Positions 53,353-62,615 of a DNA stretch of 64,000 bases are shown piece after piece; the stretch's first letter is position 1; the number at the start of each line of letters is the position of its first letter. This DNA comes from Acidobacteriaceae bacterium (GTDB lineage: Bacteria; Acidobacteriota; Terriglobia; Terriglobales; Acidobacteriaceae): assembly GCA_025462885.1 (NCBI GenBank), contig JAOAPN010000012.1:1-64000 (forward strand). Reading direction: 5' to 3'. Position numbers and translations under genes: made by a program. The notes under the pieces are model-generated. The model was given only the letters and a program-made list of their open reading frames with translations, was not told the DNA's origin and did no database searches.

Positions 53353-55473
53353 TTAGTCGATTTTCTTGGCTGCAGTCGTGCTGAGTTTGGCTAGTTTCAC
53401 ACGAGCGTTCTCAAGCTTATGTTGAACTTTGGAGACGTCGGCGGGATCGGCGTCGGCAGGAAGAGAGCGGGCATACTCGGTCATAGAGCGCTCCCACTGG
53501 GAGACGGCCAGCTTGAGTTTGCCGGTCTTCTCGTAGACTTCACCGAGATGGTCGTGGACGGTCGGGTCCGTGGCGATGCGCTCGTTGGCTTTGCGGAGGT
53601 TCTCTTCTGCCAGTCCATACTGACCGGATTTGAAGTAGACCCAGCCGAGGGAGTCGAGATAGGCCCCATTTTGCGGATCGAGCTCGACCGCTTTGCGAAT
53701 CAGGGTGAGAGCCTCGGGAAGCTTGGTGCCGTGATCGGCAAGCATGTAGCCGAGGTAGTTGAGGACGGTGGCGTTGTTGGGGTCAATTGCCAGGGCCTTG
53801 CGGAACTCCGTCTCTGCCTCGTCGTACTGCTTTTGGCGGTCGTACAGTGTGCCGCGAAGGAAAAGGACATAAAGCTTCTCGTCCGGCCGACTGGCCAGGA
53901 CGGCGGCCTTGTCAAGCTGTTCTGCAGCGGATTTGAAGTCCTTGACGCGGACATAGATCTGGGCGAGTGCAAGGTAGACGTCGCGATCATCTGCGGCACC
54001 CGGGGGCGGAGCCAGTTGCGATTTGGCGAGAGTAATTCCCTGCTCTACATGGCCCGTGTCGGCCAATTGACCTGCGTACATCAACTGAACCTGCTGATCG
54101 TGGGGGAGCTTTGCAGCGGCCTGGGCGGCAATCGCTGTGGCTTCTTTCCACTGATGAGCGTCCCGATAGGCGTCGATCTGGCCCTGGTAGCCGCTCTTAA
54201 CATAGTCGCCGCCGAGTTCGATGAGTTGCTTGTAAGCTGTCACCGCTTCGGTAGTCTTATTCTGCTCGCGATAGATGATTCCAAGGCGGTCATAGAAGAT
54301 CGCACGGTTCGCCTTCTCGGCTTCGGTGTACTTTCCGTCCGGATGCGAGGAACCATCAAGTATCTTGTTGAGGACAGAAACAGCCTCGTCATAGTGCCCG
54401 AGCGAGTCCTGGACCAGCGCCTCATTATAGGTTAGTTCGATGGAGTCGGGGGCAAGTACCTTGGCCTTTTTGAGGGTTCCAAGCGCCAGATCGTAGTGGC
54501 CTTGGCGACGCTGAATCTCGGCGATGTGGATCTGGGAGAGGGCGTCCTGGGGCTCTGCAGCGACGATAGCGTTAAGGTTCTTCAGCGCTTCGTCGAGTTG
54601 ACCGTCAGCCAAAAGAGCATTGGCAAGCCCGCGCTGGGAATCAACGTTATCAGGGTCCAGGTCGCAAGCGCGACGGTATGCTGCGATGGCATCCTTCGTC
54701 TTATGCAACTGGTCGAGGCTGCCACCGAGTGCATATTCGATGCGGGCGGAACGGTCCCCTACCGGGACGGAACTCAGAGTGTCCGCAGCGCGCTGGGAGT
54801 CACCCTGATCGCTGTAGAGGCGGGCCATGTTGAGGATGACGTCTTCAGAGTTGGAGTCGATCTTTTGGGCGGCTTTGAACTGCGCCTCTGCCTTGGCGGA
54901 GTCATGGTTGAAGCCGTAGAGCTGGCCGAGGAGAAGGTGTATCTCAACGTCATTTGGCTTGAGCTGTGCAAGCTTTTCGTACTCGGTAATGGCAAGCTGG
55001 AGCATCTGACCGGACTGGGGCGTCTGCATGTCCCCGAGGGAGCGGAGATAGACCTTGCCCAGCAAGGTGTGGGCCTCGACGTCGTCGGGATTGCGGCTGA
55101 TCTGATCCTGGGCGGCAGTAACTGCCTCGCGGATGCGGCCAATCTTGAAGTAAAGATCGGCGAGGCCGTCCTGCAGCATGGGCGAGCTTGGATCGGCAGA
55201 GAGAGCGAGTTTGTACTCTTCGACCGCTTGGGTGGCGTAGTCGGAGCGACCGGCGTTGGTTGCCAGATCTTCATAGAGGTGCGCCAGGCCGTAGTGATAA
55301 TAGGCGGCAGAGCGATCCGCAGCGCCTGTCACAGGCGGGGCAGTAGCTGGGGCGGGGACAGGGGTCGATTTGGACTTCTGGGCGTAGAGGCTGTGCGCGC
55401 CGAGGAGGAAAAAGGCCGACGCCGGAAGAAGAACAAATTGGCGAAGACGGAATGCGCGCGGGGAAAGGGTCAT
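53353..55473 (-). CDS. Secreted tetratricopeptide-repeat protein
   Basis: From the ATG at 55473 the protein is 706 residues with a signal peptide (LRQFVLLPASAFFLLGAHSLYAQ). It consists almost entirely of TPR units of about 34 residues, recognisable as repeated W/L-G-Y-A-F-P spaced patterns such as DALTLCR-free helices and phrases like AEAQFKAAQKID, ELDPQNGAYLDSLGWVYFKSGQYGLAEENL. The ladder suggests a dozen or more repeats, forming a scaffold in the periplasm or at the outer membrane. No enzyme domain is seen. It lies 170 bases downstream of purH on the same strand. Confidence 0.88.
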   Translation of the reverse strand: MTLSPRAFRLRQFVLLPASAFFLLGAHSLYAQKSKSTPVPAPATAPPVTGAADRSAAYYHYGLAHLYEDLATNAGRSDYATQAVEEYKLALSADPSSPMLQDGLADLYFKIGRIREAVTAAQDQISRNPDDVEAHTLLGKVYLRSLGDMQTPQSGQMLQLAITEYEKLAQLKPNDVEIHLLLGQLYGFNHDSAKAEAQFKAAQKIDSNSEDVILNMARLYSDQGDSQRAADTLSSVPVGDRSARIEYALGGSLDQLHKTKDAIAAYRRACDLDPDNVDSQRGLANALLADGQLDEALKNLNAIVAAEPQDALSQIHIAEIQRRQGHYDLALGTLKKAKVLAPDSIELTYNEALVQDSLGHYDEAVSVLNKILDGSSHPDGKYTEAEKANRAIFYDRLGIIYREQNKTTEAVTAYKQLIELGGDYVKSGYQGQIDAYRDAHQWKEATAIAAQAAAKLPHDQQVQLMYAGQLADTGHVEQGITLAKSQLAPPPGAADDRDVYLALAQIYVRVKDFKSAAEQLDKAAVLASRPDEKLYVLFLRGTLYDRQKQYDEAETEFRKALAIDPNNATVLNYLGYMLADHGTKLPEALTLIRKAVELDPQNGAYLDSLGWVYFKSGQYGLAEENLRKANERIATDPTVHDHLGEVYEKTGKLKLAVSQWERSMTEYARSLPADADPADVSKVQHKLENARVKLAKLSTTAAKKID

Positions 55474-55567
55474 TAAGTGTGATTTCCTATGCTGAAAACA
55501 GACCAGCGACACGGTTTAGACGAAGCAGCTAAAGGATTGGATGCAGTCGGCACGCGATAGAGCTACT

Positions 55568-55591
55568 CTCCCGGGCGGCGCTGCCCGGGAG
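55568..55591 (-). terminator. GC-rich hairpin after purH
   Basis: CTCCCGGGC (55568-55576) pairs perfectly with GCCCGGGAG (55583-55591) around a six-base loop. It lies about 54 bases past the purH stop in the gap before the TPR gene. There is no clear T-tract. Confidence 0.55.
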
Positions 55592-55644
55592 GGTTGTTCG
55601 TGATTATAGCCATTTGTGCGGCTCTTTCCCGTCTTTATGCAGCT

Positions 55645-57243
55645 TTATCCATGGCGAAAATGTCGAACGCCGGTGAAGGCCATGGCAATTCCGAGCTTGT
55701 TTGCGGCTTCGATGACCTCGGCGTCGCGAACTGATCCTCCGGGTTGAATCACAGCGGTTGCACCTGCTTGGGCTACGGTTTCGAGGCCATCCGGGAACGG
55801 GAAGAACGCGTCCGAGGCAGCAACGCTCCCGGCGAGCGGCAGGACAGCCTTCATCGCGCCGAAGCGGGCCGCGTCCACACGCGACATCTGCCCCGCGCCG
55901 ATGCCGACCGTCTGGCCGTGCCCTTCCGAGAACCGGGCATACACAATGGCATTTGATTTCACATGTTTGCAGATGCTCCAGCTAAAGAGGAGCGCACGCA
56001 ATTCTTCCGCAGTGGGCTGACGCTCGGTGACGATCTTGAGGTCCGCCTCGGTAATACGGAGCCGGTCGGCATCCTGGATAAGAAGACCTCCGGAGACCTG
56101 CTTGAGCACGCGCGGAGTCTCGGCGGGTGTGATCTGGAGGAGGCGAAGATTCTTCTTGGCGGCGAAGCGGGTGAGGGCCTCCGGCGTGAAGGACGGGGCG
56201 ACGATCGCTTCGACGAAGAGCTTGGCGATCTCTTCCGCAGCTTCGGCGTCTACCTCGCGGTTGATGCCAAGGACGCCGCCAAAGGCCGAAATGGGATCGG
56301 CTTCGAGAGCGCGGCGGTAGGCTTCGAGAACGGTTGCGCCGGTCGAGGCTCCGCAGGGATTGGTGTGCTTGATGATGACCACCGCAGCGTCGGCGGAGGC
56401 ATCGAACTCGCTCACGAGCTCCCAGCAGGCGTCGAGGTCGACGATGTTGTTATAGCTAAGCTCTTTACCCTGAAGTTGCTTCGCCGAAGCCACCCCTTTG
56501 CCAGAACCGTCGGTGTAGAGGGCAGCTTTCTGATGAGGATTCTCCCCGTACCGGAGGGTGGTTACCAGAGGGTCGATGATCCGGACGGTCTGAGGAAGCT
56601 CCTCAGAGAAGATAGCTGGTCCGGAGGGTTCTGCGATGGCCTCAAGGGCGGTTGCGATTCCCGCGTCGTAAGCGGCAGTGGTGCTAAAGGCCTGCTTGGC
56701 GAGCCGCCAGCGGGTGGCGTGGCTAAGAGATCCAGAGTTGGCGGCGAGCTCCTCCGCGAGGGCTGGGTAATCCGCGACAGCGGTGACAATGGCTACGTCG
56801 GCAAAGTTCTTAGCGGCGGACCGGACCATCGAGGGACCGCCAATGTCGATATTTTCGATGACCTCGTGGAACTGAACGCCGGGCTTCTGGGAGGTCTTCT
56901 CGAAGGCGTAGAGGTTGACCACTACCATGTCGATGGGCTGGATCTCGTGCTCGGTGATCGCGGCGACGTGCTCGGCGTTATTGCGGATATGGAGGATGCC
57001 GCCGTGAACCTTGGGATGAAGAGTCTTGACCCGTCCGTCGAGCATCTCGGGAAAGCCGGTGAGGTCGGAGATATCGCGAACCGTGAGGCCAGCGTCTCGG
57101 AGGGCTTTGGAGGTGCCTCCGGTCGACACGAGTTCGATGTTGTGGGCGACGAGGGCACGGGCGAAGTCGATAAGACCGGTTTTGTCCGTAACGGAGAGAA
57201 GGGCGCGGCGGATGGGCTTGAGGTCGTTCGTAGATTCGGTCAC
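55645..57243 (-). CDS. purH: Bifunctional AICAR transformylase/IMP cyclohydrolase
   Basis: The last two steps of de novo purine synthesis in one 532-residue protein. The N-terminal cyclohydrolase part shows [55 protein letters not shown] in pieces and NLYAFE; the C-terminal transformylase part has [13 protein letters not shown] (Lys-His pair), [12 protein letters not shown] and [11 protein letters not shown], ending in RHFRHG. All usual motifs are present. Confidence 0.97.
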   Translation of the reverse strand: MTESTNDLKPIRRALLSVTDKTGLIDFARALVAHNIELVSTGGTSKALRDAGLTVRDISDLTGFPEMLDGRVKTLHPKVHGGILHIRNNAEHVAAITEHEIQPIDMVVVNLYAFEKTSQKPGVQFHEVIENIDIGGPSMVRSAAKNFADVAIVTAVADYPALAEELAANSGSLSHATRWRLAKQAFSTTAAYDAGIATALEAIAEPSGPAIFSEELPQTVRIIDPLVTTLRYGENPHQKAALYTDGSGKGVASAKQLQGKELSYNNIVDLDACWELVSEFDASADAAVVIIKHTNPCGASTGATVLEAYRRALEADPISAFGGVLGINREVDAEAAEEIAKLFVEAIVAPSFTPEALTRFAAKKNLRLLQITPAETPRVLKQVSGGLLIQDADRLRITEADLKIVTERQPTAEELRALLFSWSICKHVKSNAIVYARFSEGHGQTVGIGAGQMSRVDAARFGAMKAVLPLAGSVAASDAFFPFPDGLETVAQAGATAVIQPGGSVRDAEVIEAANKLGIAMAFTGVRHFRHG

Positions 57244-57307
57244 AGGTCTAGTTTATCGGAGGTGAGGTCAGGGCGGGAGCGGCATATCATGGCAACTGGA
57301 GGCAGTC

Positions 57308-57469
57308 ATGGTCTGGCACGTGGATGAGGCAAAAAGCAAGTTCGACCAGGTTCTGGAAGCGTGTCTGCGAGAAGGCCCCCAGATTATCGCGCGCAATGGA
57401 CGGGAAGAAGCTGTTCTCGTGCAGGTCGACGAGTGGAGAAGGCTACAGAAAGTGGAATCGGCAGAGTAA
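57308..57469 (+). CDS. Phd/YefM-type antitoxin, unpaired
   Basis: A 53-residue frame from the ATG at 57308 to TAA at 57467-57469 matches the Phd/YefM (prevent-host-death) pattern: an N-terminal W-V-EAKSKFDQVLEA helix, then GPQIIARNGREEAVLV strand-turn-strand, and a DEWRRLQ helix. Such proteins bind DNA and neutralise a toxin encoded by the next gene. Here only 19 bases follow before the convergent pyrD stop, so no toxin gene is present. It is shorter than usual (about 80 residues), lacking most of the toxin-binding tail. It may be a domesticated regulator or a relic. Confidence 0.8.
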   Translation: MVWHVDEAKSKFDQVLEACLREGPQIIARNGREEAVLVQVDEWRRLQKVESAE

Positions 57470-57488
57470 TACCGCATCCAGAAAACTG

Positions 57489-58469
57489 CTAGAGAATCGC
57501 CGCACCAGTAAGTTCGGTCACGCGCTCGACATTATGGGCAGCGCACCATTTTTTGAGATTGGTGGCGATGTTTTCGACAGCGCGGGGATCGGCATAGCTG
57601 GCGGTGCCGACTTCTACAGCAGTGGCCCCGGCGAGCATGAACTCTACAGCGTCTTCGGCCCGGACGATCCCGCCCATTCCTACAACTGGGATTTTCACGG
57701 CGCGAGAGGCTTCGTGGACCATGCGAACGGCGATGGGGCGGATCGCCGGGCCGGAAAGGCCTGCCGTGACGTTGGCGATACGGGGACGGCGGGTCTCAAT
57801 ATCGATGGCCAGGGACAGGAAGGTGTTGACGAGGGAGATGGCATCAGCGCCGGCGTCTGCGCAGACGCGCGCCATAAGGCTGATGCTCGTGACGTTGGGC
57901 GAGAGCTTGACCATCAGGGGGCGTTTGGCGATCTGACGGCAGCGGCCGGCGAGGTGATATAGGGACTCGGGATCGGTGCCGAATACCATGCCGCCGTGGC
58001 TGGTGTTCGGGCAACTGGCGTTGAGCTCGTACATGGAGATACCTGGAGCGTCGTTCAGGGCATGGATGACTTCAATGCAGTCTTCGATGGTGTAGCCGAA
58101 GACGTTTGCGATCGTGACGGCACCCTTCATGGTGCGAAGTTTTGGGAGTTTCTGGGCGATAAAGGCCTGAACGCCCATGTTCTGCAAGCCAATCGCGTTC
58201 AGCATTCCAGCCGGAGTTTCAATGATGCGTGGACTGGGATTGCCGGCCATCGGCTCACGGGAGAGACCTTTGGTGACGAAGGCGCCGATGCGGTCGAGAG
58301 AGAGAATGTCCTCAAACTCGACCCCATAGCCGAAGGTTCCGCTGGCGGCGATTACTGGTGAACTCAGCTCGACTCCAGCGATTTTGACACGCATGTCGGG
58401 CCCTTTGGGAGCCTTGGAATGGCCGGGCTTAGGACTGACAGGCTTGGGATCGGCGGGCGGCGGGCTCAT
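57489..58469 (-). CDS. pyrD: Dihydroorotate dehydrogenase, class 1
   Basis: Oxidises dihydroorotate to orotate. From the ATG at 58469 it is 326 residues with a Pro/Lys-rich start of about 25. It has FMN-barrel motifs GTFGYGVEFEDIL, the catalytic Cys in ELNASCPNTSHGG, LMVKLSPN, and GMGGIVRAEDAVEFMLAGATAVEVGT. Cys as the base marks class 1; an accompanying PyrK for class 1B is not adjacent. The start overlaps the phosphatase stop by ATGA, an unusual coupling of unrelated genes. Confidence 0.94.
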   Translation of the reverse strand: MSPPPADPKPVSPKPGHSKAPKGPDMRVKIAGVELSSPVIAASGTFGYGVEFEDILSLDRIGAFVTKGLSREPMAGNPSPRIIETPAGMLNAIGLQNMGVQAFIAQKLPKLRTMKGAVTIANVFGYTIEDCIEVIHALNDAPGISMYELNASCPNTSHGGMVFGTDPESLYHLAGRCRQIAKRPLMVKLSPNVTSISLMARVCADAGADAISLVNTFLSLAIDIETRRPRIANVTAGLSGPAIRPIAVRMVHEASRAVKIPVVGMGGIVRAEDAVEFMLAGATAVEVGTASYADPRAVENIATNLKKWCAAHNVERVTELTGAAIL

Positions 58470-60127
58470 GGGGCCACCGGCTTCTTTGAGGAGCCCTTGG
58501 CGGAGCTGGCGGTCTCTGGGCGGACCGCCATGGTGAGAACGTGCCCAACGGTTGCGGAGGGTTGGTTGACGCGGAGCAACGAAGCAAAGGTGGCGGCAAT
58601 ATCGACCGGGGCGACACGGTCGTGGTAAGTCCCCGGGATGAAGGCTGAGCCGAAGAACGCCAGAGGGACGTGGCGATCGTACGAGTAAGGGGTGTAGTGA
58701 TTCGTGCCCTTCGCATAGGCCTGTTGGTACATGCCATTCGAGAACATCACGTACCACCCGCCATTGGGAGAGTAGCTGTGCAGGATAAGGCGGCCCTCGT
58801 CCGTAGCTGGGACCTGGCTCGCTGCCATCTGGACCTTGGTGTAGACGTGGCGGATAAAGGGACGCTGAGGCAGCCGGGACTGGCTGATTCCCGTCGGCGG
58901 TGGCGGAAGCGTGGATTCGAGAGCCTCGGGAAGTAGGTCCGCTACCGCCTGCTCGGCTTCGGCCTCGGAGACCTTGATGGCTGTGAAAGGGCGGGGATCG
59001 AGTTCGAGGTAGGGCAGTTCTCCGCCCAGGAAGTACTTGATTGACTTGCCGGGGGAGTAACGCTCATTGAGGGAGGTCTCCAGGGCGGCAAGGAGTTTGG
59101 GAGCGTTGAAGGCAGTGGCCGGGATGCCCAGCTTGTCGGCTACAGCGACGACCGGGGCTACGCCGTGGTCGCCGGTAAGGGAGACCCAGACATTGGCCAT
59201 GCCACCGTCAACGTGCCCATCGAGCCAGGTGAAGAAGCCGTTGAGATCGACGTCGATGGCGTCGATCATCGCGCGCTGCTCGGGGGCGTCGGGGCCTATC
59301 TTATGGCCGAGGATGTCGGTGGAAGAGATGCTCAACGTCAGGACGTCGGTGACGTCGTGCTTGCCCATCTGCTCGGCGGTGATCAGAGACTTGGCGAAGT
59401 CCAGCAGGTAGGAGACCGAGGCGGGCTTGGAGCCAACGTCTTCATAAAAGTATCCGGGGCGGGCTTTGGCCTCCTGGATCGCTTGTGCGGCACGGCCGCT
59501 GTTATTGAAGGCCTGGGCCCAGGCGGGAAGCTGTGGAGACCAATAGGTCGAGGTGACGAACTTTCCGCTGGCGTGGTCGAGCCAGAAGGCGCCGTTCGAG
59601 GCATGGCCCGAGGTCAGGATGGCAGCGCGGTCTTTGAGCGAGACTCCGAAGAGCTTGGACTGGCCGCGCGAGGCCAGAACGACCTCATCGCCGAGAGTGG
59701 ATGCGAGTTGATTCCGGGGAGAAGCTCCGACGTCTTTCGAATCGGGATCGCCGACGATGGCGTAGCGTTCGTCTTCGACGGAGCTGACGGGATGGGTGGT
59801 TGAACGCTTGAGGTCCCACCACTCATTGAGTGAGATGCCGTGGCCATCGGTGTAGGCCCCGGTGCCGATGGTGGAGTGGCCGGGTGCGGTCATGGTATTG
59901 GCGTAGTCGTAATAGCAGTCGGTGAAGTAGGCTCCACGCTTCAGGAACAGATTGAAGCCGCTGGGAGTCTTGAAGTCGTCGCGGTAGCGGTCGAGATAAT
60001 CGCCTCGAAATTGGTCGATAACAAGAACGACGACGAGCTTGGGCTTCGCGTGGTAAGCGTCGGCATAGGCTGGGGGTGCGAACGGCAGGACCAGCAGAAG
60101 GCTTAGGAGGGCGACTATCTTTTGCAT
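58466..60127 (-). CDS. PafA-like secreted alkaline phosphatase/phosphodiesterase
   Basis: The ATG at 60127 starts a signal peptide (MQKIVALLSLLLVLPFAPPAYA); 553 residues. The nucleophile region ANTMTAPGHSTIGTG, with Thr, and the metal-binding VLVIDQFRGDYLDR and TGDHGVAPVV segments match PafA-type monoesterases and related phosphodiesterases of the alkaline phosphatase superfamily. Acts in the periplasm on phosphate esters. It overlaps the start of pyrD, so both are probably transcribed together. Confidence 0.9.
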   Translation of the reverse strand: MQKIVALLSLLLVLPFAPPAYADAYHAKPKLVVVLVIDQFRGDYLDRYRDDFKTPSGFNLFLKRGAYFTDCYYDYANTMTAPGHSTIGTGAYTDGHGISLNEWWDLKRSTTHPVSSVEDERYAIVGDPDSKDVGASPRNQLASTLGDEVVLASRGQSKLFGVSLKDRAAILTSGHASNGAFWLDHASGKFVTSTYWSPQLPAWAQAFNNSGRAAQAIQEAKARPGYFYEDVGSKPASVSYLLDFAKSLITAEQMGKHDVTDVLTLSISSTDILGHKIGPDAPEQRAMIDAIDVDLNGFFTWLDGHVDGGMANVWVSLTGDHGVAPVVAVADKLGIPATAFNAPKLLAALETSLNERYSPGKSIKYFLGGELPYLELDPRPFTAIKVSEAEAEQAVADLLPEALESTLPPPPTGISQSRLPQRPFIRHVYTKVQMAASQVPATDEGRLILHSYSPNGGWYVMFSNGMYQQAYAKGTNHYTPYSYDRHVPLAFFGSAFIPGTYHDRVAPVDIAATFASLLRVNQPSATVGHVLTMAVRPETASSAKGSSKKPVAP

Positions 60128-60271
60128 GGGATAAGGATAACTGGAAATTGTTTCGGTGAGTTTGGGTCGGTCGGGTTCGTGCAGTCGAGTGCCGCAGACG
60201 CGTCCGGGCAACGGGTCGGAACGATCTCCCCTCTAATCATGCTGGCAAGGTTTTTGAAAGGAAGGTACGAC

Positions 60272-60646
60272 TTGAACGTTACGAAACGGATGGCAGCATG
60301 GGCTCTGGGTTTGGCTGTAATAGCAGGAGGGGCGACAGCGCGAGCGCAATATGGTCCTCCGCAGGGGCCGCCGGGCGGCGGCTATCAAGGTGGACCGGGC
60401 GGCTGGGATGCTCCTCCCCGCGAGTTTCGCGACGCTGCCCGACGCGGTTTTCAGGATGGGCTTAACGGCGCACAAAAGGATTTTGAGAATCGGCGTCGCT
60501 GGAATGTGAACAATCGCGACGAGTACCGCAATCCGAATGTCCCGGGGCCGCTGCGTCGCGACTATCGGACGGGATTCAAACGGGGCTATGACACCGGGGT
60601 TCGCCACTACACGCAAGGCGGTCCGGGACCGGGTCGTCCTTATTAG
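60272..60646 (+). CDS. Small secreted Gly/Pro/Arg-rich protein
   Basis: The start is the TTG at 60272, with GGAAGG upstream, giving 124 residues; the frame is open from 60122 without a ribosome site. A signal peptide (MAAWALGLAVIAGGATARAQ within the first 30) is followed by a Gly/Pro-rich linker and a region with repeated aromatic-basic turns: RRGFQDGLNGAQKDFENRR, then RRDYRTGFKRGYDTGVRHY. These look like two copies of a (K/R)xGFxxGY/D helix pair seen in small acidobacterial periplasmic proteins. Function unknown. Confidence 0.65.
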   Translation: MNVTKRMAAWALGLAVIAGGATARAQYGPPQGPPGGGYQGGPGGWDAPPREFRDAARRGFQDGLNGAQKDFENRRRWNVNNRDEYRNPNVPGPLRRDYRTGFKRGYDTGVRHYTQGGPGPGRPY

Positions 60647-60680
60647 TAATTAGTAAAAGGCGACCGAATTGATTCAGAAC

Positions 60681-60715
60681 GAAAACCCCGCGCCGACTTC
60701 GAGCGCGGGGTTTTC
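60681..60715 (+). terminator. Hairpin terminator before serS
   Basis: A 13-bp stem GAAAACCCCGCGC (60681-60693) pairs with 60703-60715, so the right arm ends in GGGGTTTTC. It separates the small secreted protein gene from serS. Confidence 0.75.
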
Positions 60716-60810
60716 ACTTAACTGGTATTTAGTCGGACTATTCAGCGAACGGACAGGCTGACGTCGGCTACCGCGAAATCAACACTCCTGTGACGGTAGA
60801 ATAGTCAGCA

Positions 60811-62145
60811 ATGATCGATTTGGCATTTGTGAGGGCTAATCTGCCCTTGGTTGAAGAAAAATTGCGTTCGCGGGGCATGGATCCCGCCCTGGTGCTGGGT
60901 GATTTCGTTGCGATCGACCGCGAGCGACGGAACGCCATCACGCGCGTCGAGACGCTGAAGGCGCAGCGAAACAAGCTCACGGAAGAGATTGCAAAATTGC
61001 GACGCGCGGGTGAAGACGCCACCGCCCCGATGGAGCAGACCAAGGTTCTGAAGTCGGAGTTAGAAGCCCTGGAATCAATGGCAGCAAAGGCTGACGAACG
61101 TCAGCGCGAGATGATGCAGACGCTTCCCAACCTGCCGCAGGAGAGCGTTCCGGCGGGCAAGAGCGAGCATGAAAATGTCGTTGTGAAGACCTGGGGCGAA
61201 AAACCAAACTTCGACTTCCCTGCCAAGCCACATTGGGAGATCGGCGAGGCGCTGGGAATTCTTGACTTCGAGCGCGCTGCGAAGATCTCAGGATCGCGGT
61301 TTGTCGTTCACTTCGGGCAGGGTGCCCGACTGGAACGTGCGCTGGCAAACTTCATGCTCGATCTTCACACCGCGCAGCACGGCTATACCGAAGTGATGCC
61401 GCCGAATATGGTGAACTCGAAGTCGCTGTTCGGGACCGGGCAGTTGCCCAAGTTTGTGGAAGACCTCTTTCACTGCGATGACAAGGGCTCCTACACGCCC
61501 GGCGAATTTCAGGATGGAGACCACTGGCTGATTCCCACCGCCGAGGTGCCGGTCACGAACCTCTTCCGCGACGAGACCCTGGAGGACGGTCAGCTTCCGG
61601 TGTCGTTCTGTGCCTACACGCCGTGCTACCGCAGCGAGGCGGGCAGTTACGGCAAAGATGTACGCGGGATGATTCGGCAGCACCAGTTCCAGAAGGTTGA
61701 ACTTGTAAAATTTTGCAAACCCGAAGATTCGACCGCGGAGCATGAGCGCCTAACAGAGCACGCGGAGCGGGTGCTGGAGTTGCTGGGACTTCCCTACCGA
61801 CGCATGCTGCTTTGCACCGGCGACATGGGGTTTGCTTCGTCCAAGACGTATGACCTCGAGGTCTGGCTTCCGGGGCAGGGCCTGTATCGCGAGATCAGTT
61901 CCTGCTCGAACTTCGAAGCCTTCCAGGCACGCCGTGCGAATATCCGGTATCGCCCTGCGGGAGCCAAGAAGAGTGAATTTCTCCACACTTTGAACGGCAG
62001 CGGTCTGGCCGTCGGGCGGACCTACCTGGCTATTCTGGAGAACTACCAGCAGGCGGATGGAACGGTGGAGATTCCCGAGGTACTGGTACCGTACATGAAC
62101 TGCGATACCGTGATCGGCAAGCAGAAGCAGACAGGCAGGAGCTAG
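60811..62145 (+). CDS. serS: Seryl-tRNA synthetase
   Basis: The 444-residue class II enzyme has the N-terminal coiled-coil (about residues 28-105) that recognises tRNA-Ser, and motifs GYTEVMPPNMVNSKSL, LIPTAEVPVTNLFRDE, SEAGSYGKDVRGMIRQHQFQKVELV (motif 2) and GSGLAVGRTYLAILENYQ (motif 3). The closing QADGTVEIPEVLVPY is diagnostic. Confidence 0.97.
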   Translation: MIDLAFVRANLPLVEEKLRSRGMDPALVLGDFVAIDRERRNAITRVETLKAQRNKLTEEIAKLRRAGEDATAPMEQTKVLKSELEALESMAAKADERQREMMQTLPNLPQESVPAGKSEHENVVVKTWGEKPNFDFPAKPHWEIGEALGILDFERAAKISGSRFVVHFGQGARLERALANFMLDLHTAQHGYTEVMPPNMVNSKSLFGTGQLPKFVEDLFHCDDKGSYTPGEFQDGDHWLIPTAEVPVTNLFRDETLEDGQLPVSFCAYTPCYRSEAGSYGKDVRGMIRQHQFQKVELVKFCKPEDSTAEHERLTEHAERVLELLGLPYRRMLLCTGDMGFASSKTYDLEVWLPGQGLYREISSCSNFEAFQARRANIRYRPAGAKKSEFLHTLNGSGLAVGRTYLAILENYQQADGTVEIPEVLVPYMNCDTVIGKQKQTGRS

Positions 62146-62147
62146 CG

Positions 62148-62543
62148 ATGCCACAAAGATCCGCAGGGCAATTATTCAAGAGCTACTTCTTCTGGGCCTA
62201 CGAACGGGGCAGCTTTCACTATGACGTCATGGTGACGCTGATCTTGATTTTTCTGTTCCTGTCGCCGCACTTCGTCGACTTCAAAGATCGCCTCGTTGAG
62301 ACGGTCGCCCTGCACGCGAGTGAGGTACTGGTGAAAGAAGCCGGGACGGTCGGAACCAGCAGCCGCTTCGTCTACCAGATTCGTGCGGATGAGATTGGCG
62401 GGGCAAAATCAGATACCGAGATTCGAGCTGCGATTCTAAGGGCGGTTGAGCCGATCTCAGGAGAAGTGACCCTGGAGCGTTATCAGGCGGTAGTCGACGC
62501 GCAGGGCCGGGTCGTGGCGTACGACGCATGGGTACTTCGGTAG
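62148..62543 (+). CDS. Small membrane protein of unknown function
   Basis: Starting two bases after the serS stop (probable translational coupling), this 131-residue protein has one membrane helix at about 27-42 (VMVTLILIFLFLSPHFV) after a short aromatic start, and a C-terminal extracytoplasmic domain of about 75 residues with a strand pattern like PISGEVTLERYQAVVDAQGRVVAYD. I recognise no family. It precedes the LolA-like gene on the same strand, so a role in envelope biogenesis is a guess. Confidence 0.65.
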   Translation: MPQRSAGQLFKSYFFWAYERGSFHYDVMVTLILIFLFLSPHFVDFKDRLVETVALHASEVLVKEAGTVGTSSRFVYQIRADEIGGAKSDTEIRAAILRAVEPISGEVTLERYQAVVDAQGRVVAYDAWVLR

Positions 62544-62615
62544 TCCGAAGTAGAGACGAATGCATCTAAAGAAACGCGGGCCGGGACACTTTACCGGGAC
62601 CAACGGAGTCACTAA

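Noticed and set aside
58470..58757. N-terminal extension of the pyrD frame
   Set aside because: It lies inside the phosphatase gene in another frame; the ATG at 58469 overlaps the phosphatase stop by four bases.
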